Made by a program: the position numbers and the translations under genes. The notes beneath the pieces were generated by a model. The model was not told the origin of the DNA and searched no databases. It saw only the letters and a program-made list of their open reading frames with translations. From SHLQ01 sp964517125 (GTDB taxonomy: Bacteria; Actinomycetota; Acidimicrobiia; Acidimicrobiales; SHLQ01), in contig CAZFBD010000005.1 of the NCBI GenBank assembly GCA_964517125.1, positions 1-64,000 on the forward strand: DNA of 64,000 nt, in the 5' to 3' direction. Shown piece by piece: positions 27,218 to 36,722 of the stretch; the stretch's first letter is position 1; every line of letters starts with the position of its first letter.

Positions 27218-28198
27218 ATGTCCACTTCTCCGGCTCCGCTGCACGTCGTTCTCACCCGCGACGTCGTCGAAAGCGTGCACCTCGTCGATGCCGTTGTGGC
27301 CACCACCGACGGACCCACACAGGTGTGGGGCGACGTCGATGCGCCCATCATTCCCCGCTCTGCGATCAAGCCCATTCAGGTGATTCCCCTCGTTCGCACC
27401 GGCGCGGCAGCCGCCTACGGCGTGAGCGACGTCGAGGTGTCGCTTGGGGCAGCCAGTCACAGCGGCGAGCCCGATCACATCGTCGCCGTTGGTCAGTGGC
27501 TCGAGCGCATCGGCTGCAGCACCGATGATCTGGAATGCGGACCCGATCGTCCAATCAGCGTTCCAGCCGCCGACGCGCTCCTTTCGCAAGGTGAACCGTT
27601 CGGCCAGATCCACAACTGCTGTTCGGGCAAACACGCGGGCTTTCTCACAACCGCTCGGCACCTGGGGTTCGATACGGCCGGCTACATCGATCGAGAGCAT
27701 CCGGTCCAGCAACTTGTGACCGAAGCGATCGAGGAGTTCACCGGCGCCAGTCTTTCCGACGCCACCAATGGCGCCGACGGGTGTGGCATCCCGACGTTCA
27801 CGTTCCCCGCCCAGCAACTGGCCCACGCAATGGCCCGCCTCGTGACCCCAACAGCCATGGACGCCGAAACCGCAGCCGCCGCGGAACGGGTCGTTGCATC
27901 CATGAGCGAGAACATCTGGTGGATGTCGGGGACCGGCCGGGCCGAACATGACCTCGGCCAGCAAGCGAGCGAACGCATTGTGTTGAAGGGCGGTGCCGAA
28001 GGCGTGTTCATGGCGGCACTTCCAGACCGTGGACTGGGCATTGCGCTGAAGGCGCGCGACGGGGCACACCGGGCGGTGGATTCGGCGATGGCGTTTGTGC
28101 TCGCCCACCTGGGGGTCGTCCCCGAAGCAGCGACACGTGCACAGATCACGAACAAGGCCGGACGTGTCGTCGGAGAGATGCGGACGGAACCGTCGTGA
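27218..28198 (+). CDS. Asparaginase II-family protein
   Basis: Likely L-asparaginase of the AnsA-unrelated family II of rhizobial type (Pfam Asparaginase_II), 326 aa. Motifs: IIPRSAIKPIQVIPL, GAASHSGEPDH, HNCCSGKHAGFL and TNGADGCGIPTF. The ATG has GAAGGA directly against it; the spacing is short, so the start or initiation mode is uncertain. The last bases overlap the ABC-permease start in GTGA, so the two are co-transcribed, although a functional link to polysaccharide export is not obvious. Confidence 0.82.
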   Translation: MSTSPAPLHVVLTRDVVESVHLVDAVVATTDGPTQVWGDVDAPIIPRSAIKPIQVIPLVRTGAAAAYGVSDVEVSLGAASHSGEPDHIVAVGQWLERIGCSTDDLECGPDRPISVPAADALLSQGEPFGQIHNCCSGKHAGFLTTARHLGFDTAGYIDREHPVQQLVTEAIEEFTGASLSDATNGADGCGIPTFTFPAQQLAHAMARLVTPTAMDAETAAAAERVVASMSENIWWMSGTGRAEHDLGQQASERIVLKGGAEGVFMAALPDRGLGIALKARDGAHRAVDSAMAFVLAHLGVVPEAATRAQITNKAGRVVGEMRTEPS

Positions 28199-29079
28199 CA
28201 ACGTCTGGTGCGTTCGACGCCGCCGAGGTCACCGTCTTCACCGCAGGCGACGACCGTCAGTCGGTTGCCTCTTCGGCGCGGGAAGCCTGGAAGTACCGGT
28301 CCTTCATCGCGTATCTGACGAAGCGGGACCTTCGAACCACCTACCTGCGCAGCTACCTGGGCTGGGTGTGGTCGCTGCTCAACCCCATCGCCGAGATCGC
28401 CATCTACAGTCTCGTCTTCGGCGTGATTCTGGCCGTGAACCGGTCGCTCCCGGATGCGCCCGGAGGCTTCGAGTCCTTCCCGCACTACCTGATTTCGGGA
28501 ATGGTGATCTGGAACTTCTACCGGGCGAGTTCGTCCAAGGTGCTGAACAGCTTCACGTCCACAGTGAAGCTTCGCCGGAAGCTGTACTTTCCACCGGTGG
28601 CGCCGGCGATTGCGCAGGCGCTCACGGTGATCGTGCAGAACTCGCTCGAGATCGGCGCCCTGATCCTGTTCTATGTGGCGTGGGGGCACACGTCGTTCAA
28701 GATGATCGTGCTGGTGCCTACCGCCATGTTCGCCACGATGGCAGGCCTCGGCGTCGGGCTGCTGCTGTCGGTGGCCAACAGTCGGTACCGCGACGTTGGC
28801 TACCTGTACAGCATCTTCCTTCGGCTGTTCTTCTACCTGATCCCCATCATCTGGTCGATCGATCTGGTCGAGCAACGCATTGGCCTGAGCTGGCTGGTCC
28901 CACTCGTGCGGTGGAACCCGTTCGCCAAGATGATCGAAGTCAGCCGCGACGGAACGTACCTGCATGAGTGGCCACCACTCACCGACTGGCTGTGGATCGG
29001 TGGCTGGTCGGTTGGGCTTCTGCTCCTTGGCTGGTCGGTCTTCGCCCGCTCGTCGGCAGACGTGGCCGAGGGGGTCTGA
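28195..29079 (+). CDS. ABC-2 type polysaccharide export permease (Wzm/TagG-like)
   Basis: Inner-membrane channel subunit, 294 aa with six hydrophobic segments. FIAYLTKRDLRTTYLRSYLGWVWSLLNPI is the conserved cytoplasmic entry helix of the Wzm/TagG family, and FYLIPIIWSIDLV with the following WNPFAKMIEVSRDG is the C-terminal signature. It pairs with the Wzt-like ATPase immediately downstream (TGATG overlap). Such pairs export lipid-linked O-antigen, teichoic acid or galactan. This is separate from the Wzy-type operon at 7.7-15.8 kb. Confidence 0.9.
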   Translation: MTTSGAFDAAEVTVFTAGDDRQSVASSAREAWKYRSFIAYLTKRDLRTTYLRSYLGWVWSLLNPIAEIAIYSLVFGVILAVNRSLPDAPGGFESFPHYLISGMVIWNFYRASSSKVLNSFTSTVKLRRKLYFPPVAPAIAQALTVIVQNSLEIGALILFYVAWGHTSFKMIVLVPTAMFATMAGLGVGLLLSVANSRYRDVGYLYSIFLRLFFYLIPIIWSIDLVEQRIGLSWLVPLVRWNPFAKMIEVSRDGTYLHEWPPLTDWLWIGGWSVGLLLLGWSVFARSSADVAEGV

Positions 29080-30293
29080 TGACCGATCTGAAACCGGCCG
29101 AATCCGGTGCAGCATCCACACCCGACGCCGACGCCGACGACATCGCCATCGACGCCACCAACGTCTCGAAGATGTTCGTCCTTGGCGGCCGAAGCCGGAG
29201 TCTGCGCGATCGGCTGACCGCGTCCGAGGCCGACTTGCAGCGCGAATTCTGGGCGGTGCGCAACGTGAGCGTGCAGGTGCCCAAGGGGTCGATGCTCGGC
29301 GTCATTGGCCGCAACGGCTCGGGCAAGTCCACGTTCCTGCGAACCCTGTGTGGCATCTACCGGCCGTCCACGGGCACCGTGCAGACCCGTGGTCGGGTCA
29401 CGGCACTCCTGGAACTTGGCGCCGGATTCCACGCCGAGCTCAGCGGTCGCGAAAACGTCTACATGAACGGTGCGGTCGTGGGGCTGCCCCGCGAGTACAT
29501 GGACGGGGTCATGGACGAGATCATCGACATCGCCGACATTGGCTCGTTCATCGACGCTCCCATCGACACCTACAGCAGCGGCATGCGGGCCCGGTTGGGG
29601 TTCGCCGTGACCATTCAGCTGCGCCCCGAAATCCTGCTCGCCGACGAGATCACCGCCGTGGGCGACATCACCTTCAAAGAGCATGGCGCACGACGTATGC
29701 AACGGCTTCGTGAACACGGCGCCACGATCGTGCAGGTGTCGCACAACCTCTCCATGCTGCGCGACACGTGCGACCAGATCCTGTGGTTGCACAAGGGCGA
29801 GATGATGGCGCTCGGCGACCCGATCGATGTCGTCGATGCGTACATCGCCCACGCTGAATCCGAGAGCAGTCTGCAACCCGACACCTCCGATGAAGCGCTG
29901 AACCCCGATTGGGTCACCCGAGTCGATGTGGCGCCCGAATCCGGGCGGGTCAACCCATCGCCCAGCCGTCCGTTGCATCTGACGATCGGTCTGGACCTGA
30001 AGGAATCGGTGGCGAACGCCGGGCTCCGGGTTCGGTTCTCCCGGCCCACCGGCGTGCCGCTGGGACTGGGAACATCGAAGGTTGATCTGGGCACGAACGT
30101 GGCCGGCCCGCTGGCTGTGGGCTGTGTCATTCCGAAGCTCCCACTGCTCAACGGTCGCTACCGGATGGTCGTCGAGATTCTGGACGGCGAACGGCCGGTG
30201 TCGGTTCGCCGTATTCCACTGGAAGTGTTCAAACCAGCTCTCGACGGACCGCGGGATCTGGTCGAGGTCGACGCCGAATGGCAGCTCGGCTGA
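29079..30293 (+). CDS. Polysaccharide ABC transporter ATP-binding protein (Wzt/TagH-like)
   Basis: 404 aa. N-terminal ATPase domain with Walker A GRNGSGKST, signature YSSGMRARLGFAV and Walker B EILLADEI, then the switch His in VSHN. From about residue 265 an additional beta-rich C-terminal domain follows (PLHLTIGLDLKE, GRYRMVVEIL), the place where Wzt proteins recognise the non-reducing-end modification of their polymer. ATG 29079 overlaps the permease stop. Substrate not known. Confidence 0.9.
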   Translation: MTDLKPAESGAASTPDADADDIAIDATNVSKMFVLGGRSRSLRDRLTASEADLQREFWAVRNVSVQVPKGSMLGVIGRNGSGKSTFLRTLCGIYRPSTGTVQTRGRVTALLELGAGFHAELSGRENVYMNGAVVGLPREYMDGVMDEIIDIADIGSFIDAPIDTYSSGMRARLGFAVTIQLRPEILLADEITAVGDITFKEHGARRMQRLREHGATIVQVSHNLSMLRDTCDQILWLHKGEMMALGDPIDVVDAYIAHAESESSLQPDTSDEALNPDWVTRVDVAPESGRVNPSPSRPLHLTIGLDLKESVANAGLRVRFSRPTGVPLGLGTSKVDLGTNVAGPLAVGCVIPKLPLLNGRYRMVVEILDGERPVSVRRIPLEVFKPALDGPRDLVEVDAEWQLG

Positions 30294-30321
30294 GGATCCC
30301 CGTCGGCTCAGGCCGCGGCGA

Positions 30322-30327
30322 TAGCAT
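30322..30327 (+). promoter_or_regulatory. -10 box TAGCAT of a leaderless transcript
   Basis: Ends exactly 6 nt before the GTG start of aroQ at 30334; no SD is present. Confidence 0.5.
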
Positions 30328-30333
30328 CGACGG

Positions 30334-30774
30334 GTGCACATACTTGTCCTCAACGGGCCCAACCTGAACCTGTTGGGTACGCGCGAACCCGAAATCTACG
30401 GAACCACGACCCTGGCCGACATCGTGAACCGAATCACGACCGTCGCCGGCGAGTCCGGTCACCAGGTCACGGCGGTGCAGTCCAACAGCGAGGGTGAGCT
30501 CGTGGACGCACTGCACGACGCAGCCGCCTGGGCCGACGGAGCGCTGTTCAACCCCGGTGGTTACACGCATACGTCGGTTGCGCTTCGGGACGCGATCTCT
30601 TCTGTGGCGTTCCCGGTGGTCGAAGTGCATCTGTCGAATCCGGCGGCACGCGAGTCGTTCCGCCACAACTCGTATGTGGCTGCCGTGTGTCTGGGGGCCG
30701 TCGCCGGACTCGGCGCCGCCGGCTACGAGGCCGCGCTGCTCGGGTTGCTCAATCATCTGAACTCGGAGGCATGA
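30334..30774 (+). CDS. aroQ: 3-dehydroquinate dehydratase, type II
   Basis: Third step of the shikimate pathway, 146 aa, the standard dodecameric type II size. N-terminal MHILVLNGPNLNLLGTREPEIYG has the catalytic tyrosine and arginine, FNPGGYTHTSVALRDAI the substrate-binding Asn and His, and VEVHLSNPAARESFRHNSY the lid residues. GTG start, apparently leaderless. It is followed after one base by the flavoprotein gene, so the two form a transcript. Confidence 0.95.
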   Translation: MHILVLNGPNLNLLGTREPEIYGTTTLADIVNRITTVAGESGHQVTAVQSNSEGELVDALHDAAAWADGALFNPGGYTHTSVALRDAISSVAFPVVEVHLSNPAARESFRHNSYVAAVCLGAVAGLGAAGYEAALLGLLNHLNSEA

Positions 30775-30775
30775 C

Positions 30776-32005
30776 GTGGCCACAGTGGGAATTGCCGGCG
30801 CAGGGCTCGCCGGGTTGGCAGCGGCGGTCACGCTCGTCGATCGCGGCCACGATGTTGTGGTCTTCGAGGCTTCCGACGGTGTGGGCGGCCGGGTCCGTAC
30901 CGACGCCGTCGATGGCTACCTGCTCGACCGTGGCTTTCAGATTCTGCTGACCGCGTACCCCGTGGCCCAGCGCATTCTCGACATGCCGGGGCTCGACCTG
31001 CGCCGCTTCCAGGCAGGCTCGCTCGTGCAGATCGGAAACGAGCGAGTGGTCGTCGGCGATCCCATTCGTCGTCCCGGTGATCTGCTGGAGACCGTGAAGG
31101 CACCAATTGGCTCGCCGATCGACAAGGCTCGACTGCTCAACTGGCGCCGCACCGTCATGTCGGGCACGGTCGACGAGTTGTGGGCCAAGGGCGAATGCAC
31201 CACGGCCGCTCGGTTCTCCGACCTGAAGTTCTCCGACACGTTCGTCGAAACGTTCCTTCGGCCGCTGTTCGCCGGGATCACCCTGGACCCGAAGCTCGAG
31301 GTCACCAGCCGGTTCACGGACTTCGTGTTCCGCATGCTCGCCGAAGGGTATGGCGCCGTGCCCTCGCACGGCATGGGTCAGCTCGGTGCGCAGCTGGCTG
31401 CTCGGCTTCCCGAGGGGAGCCTGCGCCTGTCCACCCCCGTCACCGAGGTGTCGCCGACCCACATTGGCCTCGATGGTGAGCGAGTCGATGTCGACGCCGT
31501 CATCGTTGCCACCGACATGTCGGCCGCCGCACAGTTGGTGGACACTCCCGACCTTGGCTGGAACTCGGTCACCACCCGCTGGTTCTCGGCCGATGCTGCC
31601 CCCTACACCGAACCGCTGCTGTTGCTCAACGGCACTGGCGGGGGGCCAATCAACAACGTTGCGGTCATGTCCAGCGTTTCGCCGCACTACGCGCCTGCCG
31701 GCAAGCATCTGATTGGTGTGTCGGCGCCGGGTTCGGATTCGGACTCGGCCAACGAGGACCTGGTGCGCACGCAGTTGGGTCAGTGGTTCGGATCCGAGGT
31801 GCAGGACTGGGATCTGCTCCGGACCGATGTCATTCGTCAGGCCCAGCCGCGGCAGCTTCCAGGCGAGGCGCTGCCCGCAAAATCACGGCTCGACTCCGAA
31901 GTCTTCGTGGCCGGAGATCACCGCCAGAATCCGTCGATCAACGGTGCCTTGCAGTCCGGAAGACGTACTGCACGCTCTGTGATGGAGTTCGTAAAGTCCT
32001 CGTAA
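30776..32005 (+). CDS. FAD-dependent amine oxidase/desaturase-like protein
   Basis: 409 aa flavoprotein. N-terminal Rossmann motif GIAGAGLAGLAAAVTLVDRGHDVVVFEA followed by GVGGRVRTD, as in protoporphyrinogen oxidase, phytoene desaturase and amine oxidases. The C-terminal FAD motif is VFVAGDHRQNPSINGALQSGRRTA. The closest group by appearance is the amine-oxidase-like proteins with a LLDRGFQILLTAYP stretch. Substrate unknown. GTG 30776 has GGAGG about 8 nt upstream within the aroQ end. Followed by a 391-bp gap. Confidence 0.82.
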   Translation: MATVGIAGAGLAGLAAAVTLVDRGHDVVVFEASDGVGGRVRTDAVDGYLLDRGFQILLTAYPVAQRILDMPGLDLRRFQAGSLVQIGNERVVVGDPIRRPGDLLETVKAPIGSPIDKARLLNWRRTVMSGTVDELWAKGECTTAARFSDLKFSDTFVETFLRPLFAGITLDPKLEVTSRFTDFVFRMLAEGYGAVPSHGMGQLGAQLAARLPEGSLRLSTPVTEVSPTHIGLDGERVDVDAVIVATDMSAAAQLVDTPDLGWNSVTTRWFSADAAPYTEPLLLLNGTGGGPINNVAVMSSVSPHYAPAGKHLIGVSAPGSDSDSANEDLVRTQLGQWFGSEVQDWDLLRTDVIRQAQPRQLPGEALPAKSRLDSEVFVAGDHRQNPSINGALQSGRRTARSVMEFVKSS

Positions 32006-32396
32006 GTTCCCCCTGTTGCCACTGTTGTTCGTGTGGTTCACGAGGCCTGTGATGCTGATGTGGATGCAGTCGACCGCTGTGTGTTGGGAATTGGTGTGAC
32101 CAACACCACACATGGCGCTGTAATGAAATCGTAACACTCACACAGAGTGGGCGGATCACCCCGGGCATCATGAGTTCATTGACGCGATCGGTCCATGACC
32201 CAAACGCGAAGGGCGGTTGCGGAAAATGTGTTCACAGCAAAGCTTGAAGGCTGTAATTACATCCTTGTAACCTCGTCCTTCCCACCCCATGACGAACCGA
32301 AGGGGCGACCGTGAACATCAGGTCGCAGGCACTCGTCACGAGGTGGAACCGACCCCAGGCTCGATCTGGCTGGACAGGCACGCAGGTGGCGCAAAC
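32006..32396. promoter_or_regulatory. Long leader region before nrdA
   Basis: 391 bp without a gene. It holds the inverted repeat TGGTGT-GACCA-ACACCA (about 32094-32110) and two related segments, CTGTAATGAAATC-GTAAC (32119-32135) and CTGTAATTACATCCTTGTAAC (32251-32271). The latter contains the perfect palindrome TGTAATTACA. They may bind a regulator of nrdAB. I do not see a clear NrdR box or a cobalamin riboswitch. Confidence 0.45.
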
Positions 32397-34850
32397 ATGA
32401 CATTGACAGATGACCGCGGAGCGACGCTCCTCGCAGCAACGGACACAATCTCGGTCGACGAGGACGTCGCAACCGGCATGCGGGTTCGCAAACGCAACGG
32501 CACGCTCGAACCGGTCGATCTCAACAAGATCGTCAACGCCATCGCCCGATGTGCAGAGGGTCTCATGAATGTCGACGCCATGCGCGTCGCCACCCGCACC
32601 ATCTCGGCTCTGGCCGACGGTGCCACCACCCGGGAGCTCGACGAACTGTCCATCCGCACCGCTGCCGGATTCATCGTCGAAGAGCCCAACTACTCCAAGC
32701 TCGCCGCCCGACAGCTGGCGCTGTACGTCGACAAAGAGGTCCGCAACCAGAACATCCCCTGGTTCTCCGAGTCCATCCGTGCCGGCCACGCCCTCGGCCT
32801 CGTCGGTGAGGACGTCGCCGAATTCGTCGAAGCCAACTCGCCCACGCTGAACGCCGCAATCAACACCGACCGCGATCGCAAGTTCGAATTCTTCGGGCTG
32901 CGCACCGTGTACGACCGGTACCTGCTTCGTCACCCCGAGACCCGCGAAGTCACCGAGACGCCGCAGTACTTCTTCCTGCGTGTCGCCTGCGGCCTGTCGA
33001 GCACCGCCGAAGAAGCCGTTCGCTTCTACGACCTCATGTCCTCGCTGGCCTACCTGCCGTCCAGCCCCACACTCTTCAACTCGGGCACCCGTCACGCCCA
33101 GATGTCGTCGTGCTACCTGCTCGACTCGCCCGAGGACAGCCTCGAAGGCATCTACAAGCGCTACACCGACATCGCCCGTCTCTCGAAGTTCGCCGGTGGC
33201 ATCGGCGTTGCCTGGCACCGGGTGCGGGCAAAGGGCTCCCTCATCCAGGGAACCAACGGTCTGTCCAACGGCATCGTGCCGTGGCTCAAGACCCTCGACT
33301 CCTCCGTCGCCGCCGTCAACCAGGGTGGCCGGCGCAAGGGTGCAGCATGCATCTACCTCGAGTCCTGGCACGCCGACATCGAGGAATTCCTCGACCTCAA
33401 GGAGAACACCGGCGACCACATGCGCCGTGCGCACTCGCTGAACCTCGCCAACTGGGTACCCGACCTCTTCATGGAGCGGGTCGACAAGGATTGGCAGTGG
33501 TCGCTGTTCGATCCCAAGAAGGTTCCGCACCTCACCGACCTCTACGGCGACGAGTTCCGTGCCGCCTACGAAGAGGCCGAGTCCCAGGGCCTCTACGAGC
33601 GTCAGATCAAGGCTCGCGACCTCTACAGCCGCATGATGCGCTCCCTCGCCCAGACCGGCAACGGCTGGATGACCTTCAAGGACTCCTCCAACGAGAAGTG
33701 CAACCAGACCGGGCAGCCGTCCGAAGATGGCACCGCGCACGTCGTGCACCTGTCCAACCTGTGCACCGAAATCATCGAGGTCACCAACCAGGACGAGACC
33801 GCAGTCTGCAACCTCGGCTCGCTCAACCTTGGCGAATTCGTCGACGCCGACACCAAGGAATTCGACTTCGAGCGTCTGGCCGACACCGTCCAGCACGTCG
33901 TTCCCTTCCTGGACCGGGTCATCGACATCAACTTCTACCCAACCGACGAAGCCGGCCACTCCAACAGCAAGTGGCGTCCGGTTGGCCTCGGTCTCATGGG
34001 ATTGCAGGACGTCTTCTTCAAAAAGGGCATCCCGTTCGATTCCCCCGAAGCTCGTGAGCTTTCGGCCCGGGTTTCTGAAGAGATCTACTTCAACGCACTG
34101 TTGGCCTCCACCAAGCTCGCCGAAGAGTTCGGTCCCCACGAGACCTTCTCCCGCACCCGTGCCGCCGCCGGCGACCTGCAGTTTGACCTGTGGGACGTCA
34201 CCCCGACCGACACCGATCGCTGGCAGACCGTGCGCGAACGCGTTGCCAAGCATGGCCTGCGCAACTCGCTCATGATCGCCATCGCTCCCACAGCCACCAT
34301 TGCGTCCATCTCCGGCTGCTACGAATGCATCGAGCCGCAGGTGTCCAACCTGTTCAAGCGCGAAACGCTCTCGGGCGAATTCCTGCAGATCAACCGCTAC
34401 CTCGTCAAGGAACTCCAGGAACGCAACCTCTGGGATGCCGAGATGATCAACGACCTCAAGTCCTCCGAAGGTTCGGTGCAGCACATCGAACGCATTCCCG
34501 AGGATCTTCGCGAGATCTACCGCACCGCCTGGGAAGTTCCGGGTCGGTCACTCATCGACATGGCCGCCGATCGCGGCGCCTTCATCGATCAGAGTCAGTC
34601 GCTCAACCTGTTCATGGAATCGCCGAGCATCGGCAAGCTGTCCTCCATGTACATGTACGCCTGGAAGAAGGGTCTCAAGACCACCTACTACCTGCGTTCA
34701 CGTCCAGCGACTCGCATCAACAAGACCACAACGACAACGACGTCGGCGCCGACTCCTCCCCCCACCACGGGTGGCGAGCCGGCGTTCAGCGAGGCAGAGG
34801 CTCTGGCGTGTTCGCTTGAGAACCCTGAATCCTGCGAAGCCTGTAACTAG
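32397..34850 (+). CDS. nrdA: Class Ia ribonucleoside-diphosphate reductase, alpha subunit
   Basis: Reduces NDPs to dNDPs, 817 aa. N-terminal ATP-cone (about 25-115: MRVRKRNGTLEPVDLNKIVNAI). Active-site set: MSSCYLLD (first redox Cys), NLCTEIIE (radical Cys and Glu), AVCNLGSLNL (second redox Cys) and SGCYECIEP; the C-terminal tail ends in CEACN, the shuttle cysteine pair. The stretch before the tail is Thr/Pro-rich (TTTTTTSAPTPPPTTGG), a flexible linker. ATG 32397 with AGGTGG at about 7 nt is chosen over the upstream ATG 32289, which lies in the leader. nrdB follows after 60 bp. Confidence 0.95.
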   Translation: MTLTDDRGATLLAATDTISVDEDVATGMRVRKRNGTLEPVDLNKIVNAIARCAEGLMNVDAMRVATRTISALADGATTRELDELSIRTAAGFIVEEPNYSKLAARQLALYVDKEVRNQNIPWFSESIRAGHALGLVGEDVAEFVEANSPTLNAAINTDRDRKFEFFGLRTVYDRYLLRHPETREVTETPQYFFLRVACGLSSTAEEAVRFYDLMSSLAYLPSSPTLFNSGTRHAQMSSCYLLDSPEDSLEGIYKRYTDIARLSKFAGGIGVAWHRVRAKGSLIQGTNGLSNGIVPWLKTLDSSVAAVNQGGRRKGAACIYLESWHADIEEFLDLKENTGDHMRRAHSLNLANWVPDLFMERVDKDWQWSLFDPKKVPHLTDLYGDEFRAAYEEAESQGLYERQIKARDLYSRMMRSLAQTGNGWMTFKDSSNEKCNQTGQPSEDGTAHVVHLSNLCTEIIEVTNQDETAVCNLGSLNLGEFVDADTKEFDFERLADTVQHVVPFLDRVIDINFYPTDEAGHSNSKWRPVGLGLMGLQDVFFKKGIPFDSPEARELSARVSEEIYFNALLASTKLAEEFGPHETFSRTRAAAGDLQFDLWDVTPTDTDRWQTVRERVAKHGLRNSLMIAIAPTATIASISGCYECIEPQVSNLFKRETLSGEFLQINRYLVKELQERNLWDAEMINDLKSSEGSVQHIERIPEDLREIYRTAWEVPGRSLIDMAADRGAFIDQSQSLNLFMESPSIGKLSSMYMYAWKKGLKTTYYLRSRPATRINKTTTTTTSAPTPPPTTGGEPAFSEAEALACSLENPESCEACN

Positions 34851-34910
34851 GCCAAGCACACCACGACACCAAACACCAACCTCTCGTAAGAAGAACGGAA
34901 CTTCCCCTCC

Positions 34911-35993
34911 ATGGCACTCGTTGACAACTCCCTGTCCGCGTTCGAAGAACCATCCGAACCACAGGGTCTCGCCCTTCCCGACGCCCGCCCCAAGAACATT
35001 CTCGACCCGGGCTTCGACCTCACGTTGCGCCCCATGCGCTACCCGGTCTTCTACGGGATGTACCAGGACGCCATCAAGAACACCTGGACCGTCGACGAGA
35101 TCGACTTCTCCGACGACCTGGTCGACCTTGAGCGCAAGCTCATGCCGGCCGAGCGTCACCTCATCGAGCGGCTCGTGGCCTTCTTCGCCACCGGTGACTC
35201 CATCGTGGCCAACAACCTGGTGCTCAACCTGTACCAGCACATCAATGCACCCGAAGCACGCATGTACCTGTCGCGCCAGCTCTACGAAGAGGCGCTGCAC
35301 GTGCAGTTCTACCTGACACTGCTCGACAACTACATCCCCGATCACGACCAGCGTGCCGAAGCCTTCGCCGCCGTGGAGAACATCCCCTCCATCCGCAAGA
35401 AGGCCGAGTTCTGCTTCAAGTGGATCGACTCGCTCGGCGACATCGACCGCATCGAAACCCCCGAGCAGCGCAAGCAGTTCCTGCTCAACCTCATCTGCTT
35501 CGCCGCCTGCATCGAAGGCCTGTTCTTTTTCGCCGCCTTCGCCTACGTCTACTTCCTTCGCTCCAAGGGCCTCCTCAACGGCCTCGCCGCCGGCACCAAC
35601 TGGGTGTTCCGCGACGAGAGCTGCCACATGAACTTCGCCCTCGAGGTCGTCAACACCGTTCGGGCCGAAGAGCCCGAACTGTTCGACGCCGAGCTCGAAG
35701 CCCAGATCAAGGAAATGATCGACGAAGCCGTCGAGTGCGAATACCAGTTCGCCGCCGACGTGCTCTCCGAAGGTGTGCAGGGCATGAGCCTCGCCGACAC
35801 CAAGGTCTACCTGCAGTTCGTCGCCGACCAGCGTCTCGCGCAGCTCGGCATCACCCCGGTCTACGGCGTGAAGAACCCGTTCGACTTCATGGAACTCCAG
35901 GACGTCCAGGAGCTCACCAACTTCTTCGAGCGCACCGTCTCGGCCTACCAGGTCGGTGTCGAAGGCGAAGTCGGCTTCGACGAAGAGTTCTAA
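34911..35993 (+). CDS. nrdB: Class Ia ribonucleoside-diphosphate reductase, beta subunit
   Basis: Diiron-tyrosyl radical subunit, 360 aa. The metal ligands Asp96, Glu127 and His130 and the radical Tyr134 (ATGDS, then EEALHVQFY) keep the spacing of the E. coli protein (Asp84, Glu115, His118, Tyr122). The remaining ligands are in ACIEGLFF and FRDESCHMNF. The retained Tyr argues for class Ia rather than Ic. C-terminal GEVGFDEEF is the tail that binds NrdA. Start ATG 34911; the 60-bp gap to nrdA holds AGAAGAACGGAAC. Same operon as nrdA. Confidence 0.95.
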   Translation: MALVDNSLSAFEEPSEPQGLALPDARPKNILDPGFDLTLRPMRYPVFYGMYQDAIKNTWTVDEIDFSDDLVDLERKLMPAERHLIERLVAFFATGDSIVANNLVLNLYQHINAPEARMYLSRQLYEEALHVQFYLTLLDNYIPDHDQRAEAFAAVENIPSIRKKAEFCFKWIDSLGDIDRIETPEQRKQFLLNLICFAACIEGLFFFAAFAYVYFLRSKGLLNGLAAGTNWVFRDESCHMNFALEVVNTVRAEEPELFDAELEAQIKEMIDEAVECEYQFAADVLSEGVQGMSLADTKVYLQFVADQRLAQLGITPVYGVKNPFDFMELQDVQELTNFFERTVSAYQVGVEGEVGFDEEF

Positions 35994-36003
35994 GTCCCGG
36001 AGC

Positions 36004-36177
36004 TTCACAACCCGAAGGGTTGCCCTCCTCCAGCGGTCGCAATCCGTTGGCCCGGGCCCCGATCTCGCCGTTGTGAACCCTGCGGGTTCGTAACTGCTGG
36101 CCCGAGGCCCCTTCCGTTCGAGCCGGCTTCGCAGCCTCGAACTCGCTGGGTTCGCACCTCGGTTTTCGAGCCTTCTT
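36004..36177. repeat. Palindrome-rich spacer with degenerate copies of the dispersed repeat
   Basis: Between nrdB and the convergent small gene lie AACCCGAAGGGTT, GGCCCGGGCCCC, then GTGAACCCTGCGGGTTC with TGGCCCGAGGCCCC (36073-36111). The last part matches the middle of copy A (16009-16090, minus-strand sense) at roughly 28 of 39 positions by eye. It may serve as a terminator for both genes. Confidence 0.5.
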
Positions 36178-36525
36178 TTAGCCAATAGAGCTTTCCAAGA
36201 CGAAGAGCCTGTCGATCAAGACGTCCAGTTCGACATCGGAGCGCTCCCGAAGCGCATGTCGGTCGGCTGAGGCGACCGACTCTGGTGCGATCACAGTGCA
36301 GATCGATTCCAGCTCAGATGCCTCCTCTTCCGTGATCAACGGGCCCGACCAACCGTCAAAGTGGCCGGTCCGGCGTCGTCGCAAATCAACTCGGTGAAGC
36401 TCTTCGTCGTACGCGTCGGCGATTCGTTGGGGCAGCGGTCCGGGCGCCGCCGCGAGAAGATGCAGGGCGCCGCTGAGTTTGTCGCGCGTGTAGCTCACGC
36501 TTGGTCGGGCGGAGAAGGTGTCCAT
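36178..36525 (-). CDS. Hypothetical protein, 115 aa
   Basis: Soluble, charged protein that I do not recognise; a likely helical C-terminal half has EEEASELESI and LRERSDVELDVLIDRLFVLESS. The gene is supported by a strong AAGGAG 8 nt before ATG 36525 and by normal codon use. It stands alone between nrdAB (convergent) and a divergent methyltransferase fusion. Confidence 0.75.
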   Translation of the reverse strand: MDTFSARPSVSYTRDKLSGALHLLAAAPGPLPQRIADAYDEELHRVDLRRRRTGHFDGWSGPLITEEEASELESICTVIAPESVASADRHALRERSDVELDVLIDRLFVLESSIG

Positions 36526-36722
36526 GTTGGATCTCCTTGGAAGTACGCTCCGGTCTTTCCGGGAACAACCCCAGCTTTGACGTCAGAAGTGGGGGCGTAA
36601 ATCAATGCCAAGCAGATTTCTTCGATGTGCGATTTGGAGCGTTGACTGACGGTCTCTGTGGTGCGCAGAGCGGTGGGACCGCGGGCATGTCGGGGCGGTC
36701 TTGACGGCTACGGTCGTGGCTG

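Noticed and set aside
36501..36704. Small plus-strand open frame upstream of the methyltransferase fusion
   Set aside because: No SD or -10 at a proper distance and no recognisable composition; it overlaps the 5' end of the 115-aa gene on the other strand.
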